A stretch of 64,000 nt of DNA from Zea mays. Taxonomy: Eukaryota; Streptophyta; Magnoliopsida; Poales; Poaceae. Of the stretch, positions 55,640 to 64,000 are shown in pieces (the first letter of the stretch is position 1; each line of letters begins with the position of its first letter). A model generated the notes under the pieces. The model made no database searches. It was not told where the DNA came from and worked only from the letters and a program-made list of their open reading frames with translations. The DNA is taken from NCBI RefSeq assembly GCF_902167145.1, contig NC_050097.1, positions 145,787,982 to 145,851,981 of the forward strand. The letters run 5' to 3'. The position numbers were made by a program, and so were the translations under genes.

Positions 55640-56275
55640 CGAAAAACTCAAACCATCACATATCGGGGTTGTTGAAGTTGTGACCACTACCTCCATAAGC
55701 AAAAAACTCGTTGACGAAGTCGTGTAACGGGTTTGGATTCTAAAGAAAAAAGAAGACATTAATAACGGCAGTGTTTACATGACCACTATTCAAACAAATT
55801 ATTTTTAAAACTAACCTCTCCTGTAGTAGCTCCCTCCCCTGCATAAGCTCCTCCTGGTGATGGTATCACCGGTGGTGGCGTGTTGTGGCCCATGACCCCG
55901 GATCCCTACAAAATCAAGTTTAGTCAAGATTTAAAAGGTTAATACAAACGACAAGTCTTAACTAAATTGAAGCACCTGAGGTGGAGGTGGCGGAGCATGT
56001 AATCCCCACTGTGGCATCGACGACTAAAATTGAGGGAAAACAAATGATTGCTGTTGTGCCTGCTCTGCAAACCAAAACCATTGCAAATACAATATATTAG
56101 TTATAAGACCAATATCGACCGTGTTGAGAATAAATAAGACACTCACGTTCATTGCTTGTTGCGCCTGTGCGTTGTAAGCAGCCATGTACTCTAATTGCTG
56201 TTGGAGAAATGTTATTTGTTGTTGCCGCAGCTCTTCACGAAACCTTTCTTGCTGCTCCCTCATAGCGTCCTCCAT
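55640..56275 (-). pseudogene. Remnant of CACTA-borne gene with Gln-rich coiled segment
   Basis: The minus-strand piece near 56150-56275 reads MEDAMREQQERFREELRQQ and then a Q-rich run ending EYMAAYNAQAQQAMN. This style is seen at the C-terminal end of plant CACTA-borne Ptta/En/Spm-like proteins. Further left come Pro/Gly-rich pieces interrupted by stops and possible introns. The same interior text recurs in decayed form at 59680-59960. No DNA-binding domain is visible. Confidence 0.45.
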
Positions 56276-56719
56276 GCTAGTACATAGCTCCGACTATGGC
56301 TGCTACTACCACAACCCGCCTGCGACGAAGAGCCGCCACGAGAACGCAATTCTGTCGAATCGATCACACCGGTAAACATAGAATATCTTGAAAATAAGAA
56401 AATTAGCTATTCGGTCATAGTTCCAATATTATTGAAAAAATTCACAAGTTAATATCGTCCATGCGCCTTTCCTCCAATAGAATGAACAACTTCAGCGTCG
56501 ATGGTACCACATATTCATATGAAATTAATGCCTAAATACAATATACCCATAATCCCTAAACCACATATACCACTAATACATTAATGAAATCGAACTAAAC
56601 AATAATAATAATCACACACACTAATCAAACAAACACAATTACAAATACATACTAATTTCGGTGGCAATTAAATAACAGCCGCCGAAAATATGGAATAAAA
56701 AACGCAAAAAATACCTTTC

Positions 56720-57010
56720 GATGGGGAAGAGCTTGGCGACGACGGCGGAGTGGTTGCACGAGGAGGGCTTGGCCACGGCTGGTCGACGGAAGCTTAGAAC
56801 GGCGGCGGACGACGGTGGCGGCTCGTGGCGGCACGGGCGGCCGGCGCTGGGCGAGGGCGGGCGGGCGACGCTGGGGCGCTGGGCGGCGCAGGGGTGGCCG
56901 GGGAGCAGCGGCGTGGGTGCTCCGCGCGGCTGGCGGCGCGGGAGCTGGGCGGCCCAGGGAGCGGCGGCGCGGTTGCTGCGGGCGGCGGTCGGTCGCGTGA
57001 GACAGAGAAA
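56720..57010. other. GC-rich segment inside CACTA element
   Basis: Strongly GC-rich, Gly/Ala/Arg-coding in all frames, next to the right subterminal repeats. It could be the promoter/leader end of the element gene read on the minus strand. Its open frames are compositional. Confidence 0.35.
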
Positions 57011-57514
57011 AAGGAAGAAACAGAGAAAGAAGGATTCAGGCGGCTGTGTCAGTGGCCGCCGAAAATAACCTTATTTTCGGCGGCTGTGTCAGTGACCGCC
57101 GAAAATAACCTTATTTTCGGGGGCTAGCGTCAGCCGCCGAAAATAGCACCTTATTTTCGGCGGCCAAGCCCTGGCCCCCGAAAATAAGCTTGGCCGCCGA
57201 AAATGGTGCATAATGCTGTTGTGTAAACCCCGGATTTAAAGGACGTGGCACATTTCTATTAGTTGGAGCATGGCCACACGGAGGGCTATGGAGTCACCGC
57301 CACAGAAAATCCATATCAACATATCGGATCCCGTATGATGGCCAAACCTGAAACGGCATCACACGAGCCAACCAGATCCTAACACGTGGGCACGAGAGTA
57401 GTTTTCCCACCTCTCACATGTTGCATGCGTGGACTAGAGACCGTGTGGGAGCTGCACATGCAAGGGGCCCCACAAGGCGGTTTCGCTGGTGCAGATCGCG
57501 CACAGGCATGCAGT

Positions 57515-58009
57515 ATTGATGTCCAAATGGGCGAGCCGTGCTGGGCGGACCCGAGCATGGCTAAGCCCGGCACGGATTAGGACCGTGCTGGCCCGGCCCA
57601 GATTGGCTAGCGGGTCATGCCGTGTCGGCGCACGAGCCCCAAGCGAGGACCAGACATGGCCCGCTAGGTTAATATTCATGTCGGGCTGGCCCATGGCCCG
57701 ACGGGCCTAACGTGCCCATAACAACATATGACATTTAAATGATAGAAATATCTTAAAAGTATGCATTTTTAGGGTTTAAACCATATTTATTAGCTCTAAA
57801 CATTTATTTACGCCCACATAACCAACAAAAACACTTGTTTCTTGTGTTTTATACTCTATATTCAAGTATAATATATGTATTTATATGAAAAAATAGAAAA
57901 AAATAAAATCGGGCCGTGCCGGGCCTAGCCCGCCGTGCCACGCCTTTGGCCCAAGTTCGTGCCCGGTTTCGGGCTGCCCGGCAAGCCCGGTCCGTTTGGA
58001 CATCTCTAC
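57515..58009. mobile_element. hAT-type non-autonomous element (495 bp)
   Basis: Flanked by the 8-bp duplication CATGCAGT (57507-57514 and 58010-58017). Ends are ATTGATGTCCAAATGGG on the left and CCGTTTGGACATCTCTAC on the right, an imperfect inverted repeat of about 15 bases (GATGTCCAAA/TTTGGACATC). The interior is AT-rich between two GGCCCGGCAC-rich arms, giving strong GC inverted-repeat potential. No frame is supported. An 8-bp duplication fits hAT elements. Confidence 0.75.
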
Positions 58010-58017
58010 CATGCAGT

Positions 58018-58914
58018 GCAGTTTTTTTCTCTTCCTTCTCCATTTTCTCCATGCTGCAACCGCACGGATGGCTCACTGGTCGGGGCAGCACACGGCTCGC
58101 CGGAGCCGAGGCCGGGGCGGGCAGCGCCGGCGCAGCAGGCATGCACTAGCAAGCAGTGCGTGGCCAAGGATAGCAGGGCGGACGCGGTGCATGCAGGAAT
58201 AGGCCGAGGCGGTCCCAGGTCGGGAGCTCACCGGAGTGGTGGCTCGGAGCTAGACGGCGTGGTGCTACCTCGCGCATGGAGGCTGGGCGACGGGGTTAGT
58301 GTTGCCGGGTCTACTAGCCGACGGAGGGGAGAAGAGGTGCTGTGGAGAACTCGTGCAGGGGCTTGCATTGGAATGGATAGGACACCATGGTGCTGGTGCT
58401 TAGGCGCCCGACCTGCAGGGACAAGGACGACGCGCGTCTAGCATCGCGACACGACAAAGCTCCTCGGCTAACGCAGCGGATCGAAAGAGAGCGACCGAAG
58501 CAGCTGCATAAATGACACGAACAGAAATCGAAAACACGAGAGAAGAAGAAGGCCTCACCGGGGGCAGAGAAGATGGCGAAAGCGGGCACGAGAGGCGATG
58601 CAGCAGTTCCGTGGCGCAGGGGCTGCTGCGGTTTCGTGGGAGAAGAGAGGGGGAGGGGGTTAGCGACACCGAGATGTGTGTATATATTGAAAGGAGAAGG
58701 CGTGGGAGGCGGTTGCTGATTTTGCCATGGCTCGTATCCTAACCGAGCGAGTGAGACGATTGTGTACACAACATGGTTGATGTTGCGCGACGAGGCAAGA
58801 CAAGAAGATAGATGGGGGTAGACGAGGTTAGCGGACGTGAGCAGCATGCCGTTCGCAAGAAGAAGCCGATCGGTGATTTCCCGAAAAAGGGCACGAGATC
58901 TGAAGCAGGCTCGA

Positions 58915-58916
<2 letters not shown>
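58018..58916. other. GC-rich LTR interior without supported gene
   Basis: GC-rich sequence likely equivalent to the 600-1200 region of the LTR at 49-3830. Long frames on both strands (for example 57935-58441 and 58314-58847) overlap each other and carry no recognisable domain. Confidence 0.4.

Positions 58917-59003
<87 letters not shown>
58917..59003. repeat. (AT)n microsatellite
   Basis: About 43 AT dinucleotides. The LTR at 49-3830 has only TATATATACA near 560, so this is a lineage-specific expansion. Confidence 0.95.
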
Positions 59004-59005
<2 letters not shown>

Positions 59006-59382
59006 CGAGATTTCAGATTTTTCATAGGTTTTCGCAAATGCTAAATTTTTAGGAATTTATATAATATATGAAAAAACTGAAATTCATATTTAATATCCGA
59101 AGAAACATTCCGAAGATTCCAACCAATCTTTGGAACGTCCTCGAGATATTTTTAACATGTTTTTTTATTACATTTTACACTCATAAACACTATGCATCGG
59201 CATGAATGCAACACTCAAGCTCCTCTAAGTTTTTATTTTACTAGGCTTACACCTAGATATAAAATAAAATAATTCTCCACTTTTAGGAAAAAGAGAAGGA
59301 AAGCAAAGAAATGAGGGAGTAACACCTGAATTTGATGGATATTAGAAAAGAAATTTTATACCCCCAAATTCAGGGTGTTACA

Positions 59383-59640
59383 ACCGTCTTTATTGATCTT
59401 CTTTGTACTCGTGCTTTCCATAGATATAGTTACTCATCTTAGAAGCTAGTGGAATTTATAAGATAAGGTGAAAGATTACCATTGATTACTTGAGATCATG
59501 ATCCAACTGTAGATGTTGTAATCGAAGTTTGTTAGAGTGTTTTTTTGATAAAGCTATGTGAGTTGGTGGTGAGGGGTTTAAGTGCTAAATATAGGTCTAG
59601 AAGACTCACTTGCCAAAAATAAGGATTGTTAATTTTGGCG
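59383..59640. other. No supported feature
   Basis: AT-rich flank of the solo LTR, starting with the right-hand ACCGT. No gene or repeat is identified. Confidence 0.3.
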
Positions 59641-60610
59641 GCCACACTTCTGGCCGCCTTAGCAACTAGAATGTTAAGTTCACCACTATTCAAATGAATT
59701 ATTTGTCAAACTAACCTCATGTCTAGAACCTCCCACCTATCAAGAAGCTCCAAGTGCTAGTATCACCAGTGGTGGAGTACCATAATTGCTGTGGTCCATA
59801 ACCCCTGATTCCTGCAAAAGCAAGGTAAATTTCAAGGTTTCAACAATATTTGTGAAAGATTACAATAAAAGAGACATAATGAGCTTATTTACCTAGAAAG
59901 ATCTACTTTTAGCAAGTTAATCCAAGATTCAAAAGGTTTGATAGAAATGCCATGTCTAAACTAAATTCAACTAGAATGACACACTGGAGCTAGTTCATAC
60001 TAAGTTTAGTTCATAATAAATTCAAGTATAGATACTTATCGATGCACCTAAGCTGGAGGTTCCTCATGGACATTATATCACATTGTAGGAGCATAGACAC
60101 TGTGTTCCTTAGCGAAATACGCACTCATGAAGTACGAAACCTCCTTTAGCAAATAAGCTTCAATGAAGCATCCTCCTACTCTTGCATTATTTTCATCCAT
60201 GGCTCGCAAGTATTTGAGTGCTCATTCAATGTGATACATCCACCTATATTTTATACGGCCACCAATCTTTGGCTCATGTGGAATCTAAATAAGTAGATGC
60301 TGCATCAGGTTGAAGAATCCTGGTGGAAATATTTTTTCTAGCTTGCATAATAACACTAGTATTTCTTCTCCAACTTCTCCATCATATTTTTACTAATTTC
60401 TTTAGCATGATGTGCCTATATAAATAGCTTGGCTTATCTATTGCTTGCCACATGGCGTCAGGCTTGTAACCACAAAACATTACAGGGACGCCACTCCACA
60501 AGTATATGGTAGTCATGGCTCTTCAACCCAGTTATTTTTCTCATTTCAAATTCACAGCTCACTTTAAGCCCGTAGCATAACCATCTGGAAATTTGAGTTT
60601 TTCATCCATC
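59640..60610 (-). pseudogene. Decayed CACTA element: TPase (DUF4218-type) fragment
   Basis: Minus-strand text from about 60530 down to 60080 includes GLKSHDYHILVEWRPCNVLW, then EEILVLLCKLEKIFPPGFFN, PHEPKIGGRIKYRWMYHIE and KYLRAMDENNARVGGCFIEAYLLKEVSY. This is the DUF4218 region found in plant CACTA (En/Spm) transposases. Stops and frame changes interrupt it. At 59680-59960 the sequence is homologous to 55785-55975 in the intact CACTA element, and a TTTTGGCGGCC motif occurs near 59633, so this is an old member of a related family. The DDE catalytic part (Transposase_21) is not seen. Confidence 0.7.
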
Positions 60611-60849
60611 TCATCACCTCGATCTGTCCTTAGGGGTATAGCAACCGAGGAGGAGTTGGAGCTGTTCCTGCTACGCTGCGCCTCGCTCCGTCCTCAACCG
60701 CGCCGCCCCGACCATCTTCTTCATATTTGGTGAGTTTTTCAATCCTCATTCTCTGTTTGTGTTCTTTCTTCACCCGAGGTCGTAGATCTCTCCTCCCTAT
60801 GCCATGGCTGAACAAGCCGCCCAGTGTGTGCTTCCGAGGCCCCAGCGCG
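60611..60849. other. Short unassigned GC-richer segment
   Basis: It contains a 61-codon minus-strand frame (60630-60815) of charged composition without a domain. It could be leader or UTR-like sequence of a host gene or an element. I do not call a gene. Confidence 0.3.
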
Positions 60850-61443
60850 TGTCACACCTAGATTTTAAGGGGCAAACCCGGGCGTGACTCACATGTGTGC
60901 TAGGATCAAGTCTCACACATATGATGACTCATGGTACAGAAATGAATGTCACATCATTAATATATAATGGAGTTCTGTACAAAATAGATAAATAATTACA
61001 TCATACGAAGACAACGATCCAGCAACCATAGTTGACTAGGAGACGACGGCCTAGACGTCTCATGAATCTCATCGTGACATCCTTCATGCTCCTCCTCTTG
61101 TGGTACCTGTTCCTGACTTGGGGGATGTGAGTACAGCAAGGGTGAGCTCACATACGTTCATTGTTCAACAAGTTGTGGAGAATAATGTGCATGAACTTAC
61201 CAAAGGTGGGAGCTCATGTCAAGTGTAAGGCTTACCAAAGGAGATGGTTAAAGCTGAGCATTGCTTTTAAAGTTGGTCAAAATTTTATTAGCAGTTACTA
61301 AGTATAAGTAGATACCAACCCAATTAAATAAGATATCACAATTGATAATAACACCCGCGATGCAATGAATATGACAAATTAAGTTTAGTTCCATAAATTA
61401 ATCATGCGGGAGTCCTGAGTCGCTCTTGACTGTGAGCACAACT
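60850..61443 (-). mobile_element. Fragment of Ty3 LTR related to 36399-39714
   Basis: It begins TGTCACACCTAGATTTTAAGG and follows 36399-36990 in order (GGTGAGCTCACA, CAACAAGTTGTGG, CCAAAGGTGGGAGCTCATG, AAAGCTGAGCATTGCTTTTAA), with clear divergence. It is interrupted at 61443 by another LTR. The rest of it is presumably beyond the right edge. Confidence 0.75.
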
Positions 61444-61955
61444 TGATAGGAACAGGGTGCCCGATCTTCTGTCAGGTGTAGGTAACTATCGATTTGATGG
61501 AGATGTCACACAGACGATCCGACTCCCAATCAACACGATTAGAACCCCGCAATTGTAGCACCACTTCTCCTATGGTTATCAACCGTGCGCTGCACGATTG
61601 ACCTCGCCACGAGGGCTAATCCTTGCCTGCGAATCAAAGACACAAGCAAGAACAAGAAAGAACACAATCTGGAATATTGCGGATGAATGATTAAGCTCAC
61701 AAGTTGGGGTCTCACAAACTAATATATGGTGGCTGTTCTCGACAGATCTAACTTAAGCAAAACCCGCCTCTAACAAGGATGTGGCGGCTATTAATAAAGA
61801 CTCTAGGGTTATGCAAAACTCTGGACGTGCCCCTAATGGGCTCAATGAAGATACACGGCCCAAAAGCCCAAAAGACAGCATCGCAGCGCCGGAACAGATT
61901 CTGAACGTCAACTTGGGCCTCCATCTTGATCCCGACGTCCTAGCTAGTCCTCCCC
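61444..61955 (-). mobile_element. 3' LTR of a second Ty3 element type
   Basis: On the plus strand it begins TGATAGGAACAGGGTGCCCG. The interior of the element begins near 61955, where the minus strand has the purine-rich GAATGAAGGGGAGGA just after the pol frame. The exact right border and the other LTR are not visible. The frame inside at 61781-61966 has no domain. Confidence 0.6.
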
Positions 61956-64000
61956 TTCATTCCTAAGTACAATTAAATCATTAGGTAGCATACTACTCTC
62001 AAATGCACAAGAATAATTACTTAGGAACGAGATCACCTGTAAATTCAATTGTCGAGCGCGTGCGCGAGTAATTGGGTAGTCAACTTGAGGAGTGTTGTTT
62101 GTATCCATGGGAGTGATGTCCTCAGCATCCTCCCCCTCTTGAAGTGGAGTCGTCCTCGACTCAAGCTCATCTTCTTCTCCCAAATATGGCTTTAAATATG
62201 AAATATTAAAGGTGGGACTAATCCCAAACTCAGGGGGCAACTCAAGTTTATATACATTGTCATTAATCTTCTCCAAAATTTTAAATGGTCCAGCAGCATG
62301 GGGCAAGTTCGCTCAAGGAATCAAATCAATCTGGTGCTCAATCCCATGAATGGGAGGAAGTCCTGGAGGTAACTCAGGAAAAAAACATCTCGGAACTGCT
62401 GCAAAAGGTTAGTCACAGATGTAGGCAAAGTGCTAGCAATATCATCAATAGAAAAGAAAGCATCTTTGCAAACCAAGGCATAGCAACAAGCATCAGTAGC
62501 ATGAGTTTCAAAAAGATCAAGCAATCATGACAGGAGCTTTCAATTTAATTTGTTGCTGAATTTCTATCTCATTAGTTGGTTACTTATGGGTACTTGCAGC
62601 TCTATCTTTATCAGCTTGTACAATTTTAGCAAGAGTCAAAGGTAGCAAAGTAATGTTTTTATCTTTATGCATAAAAGTGTATGTATTACTCCTACCATGG
62701 TGACGTGCATCAGTATCATATTCCCAAGGTCTACCCAACAAAAGAGAACAAGCTTCCATTGGTACTACATCGCAATCCGCATAATCAGAATACATACCAA
62801 TGGATAAATGCACTCGTACCATGTGTGTTACCTTAACCTTGCCTGAATCATTGATCCACTGAATGTGGTATGGATGTGGCCGTGGACGTGTGGTCAGGCC
62901 AAGCTCCTTGACCAAATCTGAACTCACCAAATTATTGCAGCTTCCACCATCAATAATAACACGTGCACGTCGATTCTCGATGGCGAAGAAAGTCTGGAAT
63001 AAATTATGGCGTTGCTGCGTCTTTGATGATTCAGGCTAAGAACTAAGAACACGCTGCACTATGATGCTTCGAAGGTTCACCGTAGCATCAGCACCAAGCA
63101 TGGCATCATCATTAGTAGCAACATCACTGGAGTCATCATCATCACCCTCACTGTCGGAAGCACTAATGTAGCCATCATCCGTAGCAATGTATGTTCGCTG
63201 ACTCGGGCAATCCTTCTTCACGTGACCAATCCCATGACATCGGTGGCAAACAATACCCGAAGAACGACCACAGGAAGGTGCTGTAGGTGCTGGTGAATCC
63301 TGTTTCTTGGCGGGCACCTGCAAAGGAAGGTTACCAACATGTGCAGCAGGTGTCGAGGGAGGTCGCGTGGACGCTGGAGTGGTCGAAGTTGTATGACTCG
63401 AGGCGCCAAAAGTAGCCCTAGGTCGATGTTGGCGTCCCTGCAATTCCTTCTCTACAAGCATAGCAAACTGGAACAACTTGTTGACAGTGTTAAATTCTTT
63501 GTAATCCACAATGTCCTGAATATCATGCCGCAAACCTGAATAAAAACGGCAAAGAGCATCCTCATGTCCCTCTACTATCGCACAATGCTGCAATCCCTTC
63601 TGAAGCTCAGCATAATAATCTTGAACAGATTTATCCCCTTGCTCTAAACACATCAATTTCTTACGCAATTCTCTATGATAAGATGGGGGAACAAATCTAT
63701 CGCGCATAGCTACTTTAAGATCTTCCCAAGTCATAGGTGCTCTACCATCCCCAACTAGAGCAGTCCACTAGACAATAGAAAAATCTTTAAATTCACTAGT
63801 GGCTTGTCTAACTTGATGTCGTTCAGGTACAAGATGGGCAGCAAATTTATGTTCTATCGTCATCTCCCAATCAAGATATCCCTCAGCATCATAATGACCC
63901 GAAAAAGATGGTATAGAAAATTTAATCTTAGCATAAGGGTCGTCAGGAGCACGATTGTTATTACCTTGCTGGCGGTGTGGCATACCTTCTGTGTTTTGAT
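61944..64000 (-). pseudogene. Ty3 gag-pol relic with internal deletion, continuing off window
   Basis: Read leftward, a gag start (KIKFSIPSFSGHYDAEGYLDW, 63768-63983) is broken by TAG at 63768 and then continues in frame (WEDLKVAMRDRFVPPSYHREL, 63036-63734), with the zinc knuckle CHRCHGIGHVKKDC near 63190-63250. After a second in-frame TAG at 63036 comes protease (RVIIDGGSCNNLVSSDLVKEL, about 62890-62980), stopped at 62580. A reverse transcriptase start follows (ELPPGLPPIHGIEHQIDLIP, near 62320-62400), joined near 62306 directly to the integrase C-terminal end (LPHAAGPFKILEKINDNVYKLELP, 61944-62306). The catalytic reverse transcriptase, RNase H and integrase core are gone. Confidence 0.85.

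Larger units (their letters stand above)
55132..57223. mobile_element. Non-autonomous CACTA transposon (2092 bp)
   Basis: Left end CACTACAAGAGACACATGC and right end GCATAATGCTGTTGTG are flanked by TAA duplications (55129-55131 and 57224-57226). Subterminal repeats TTATTTTCGGCGG(C) occur repeatedly in both orientations within 55150-55410 and 57050-57205. The interior keeps remnants of an element gene on the minus strand. The right end is imperfect (CACAACAG instead of CACTACAA as reverse complement). No transposase is complete, so movement would need an autonomous partner. Confidence 0.85.
52042..59382 (-). mobile_element. Probable solo LTR of a Ty3 element, with nested insertions
   Basis: On the minus strand it begins TGTAACACCC (59382) and ends GGGTGTGACA (52042). 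It is collinear with the LTR at 49-3830: 52042-53490 with 2440-3830, 53590-54300 with about 1740-2340, and 59160-59382 with 49-270. Flanks are AACCG on the left and ACCG(T) on the right, a 4-5 base duplication with a one-base ambiguity at the junction. No primer site or polypurine tract adjoins either end, so a solo LTR is the simplest reading. It is enlarged by a CACTA element (55132-57223), a hAT-type element (57515-58009), two AT microsatellites and a probable internal duplication around 53820-54960. Confidence 0.65.

Noticed and set aside
57379..58847. Long overlapping frames on both strands (up to 177 codons)
   Set aside because: GC-rich LTR and hAT-element sequence; no domain and mutually overlapping.

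Overview
The window is grass nuclear DNA, probably a panicoid grass such as maize or a close relative. The evidence is long-LTR Ty3 chromovirus-type elements with tRNA-iMet primer sites, a Copia element whose LTR carries clustered ACCGGACAGTCCGGTG palindromes, CACTA elements with TTTTCGGCGGC subterminal repeats, and nested insertions throughout. The species is an inference. I see no bacterial genes, rRNA, tRNA or CRISPR array.

The core (3831-35971) is a tandem array with a unit of about 6.58 kb. Each unit carries one intronless 197-residue RING-H2 protein gene (6738-7331, 13319-13912, 28787-29380, 35368-35961). All four predicted proteins are identical. Each gene has its own TATA box and, about 0.4-0.5 kb upstream of the ATG, two TGACGTCA palindromes. 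Each unit also contains a decayed piece of Copia polyprotein, a 0.7-kb CACTA-type element with a TAG target duplication inserted into that piece, two more related CACTA-like segments, and an internal direct duplication. Unit copies are nearly identical but share variants in a mosaic pattern, which points to recent unequal exchange.

Three LTR retrotransposons cut the array. A Ty3 element enters from the left edge; its 3' LTR is 49-3830. A complete Copia element (15619-24581, minus strand, ATAGC target duplication) sits in the second full unit. A gag-less Ty3 chromovirus element (36399-46660, minus strand, GAGGT target duplication) sits just beyond the last unit. The LTR pairs of the last two are almost identical, so both are young.

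The right part (46661-64000) is a transposon graveyard. It holds a broken hAT transposase, a diverged copy of the array's CACTA-like segments, a Ty3 gag-protease relic, and a likely solo LTR (52042-59382) of the same broad LTR group as 49-3830 but inverted. That LTR contains a 2.1-kb non-autonomous CACTA element and a 0.5-kb hAT-type element, each with a target duplication. After it come a decayed CACTA transposase segment, a Ty3 LTR fragment, and another Ty3 element with several stops and an internal deletion that runs off the right edge. The only genes that look intact and possibly host-functional are the four RING-H2 copies.
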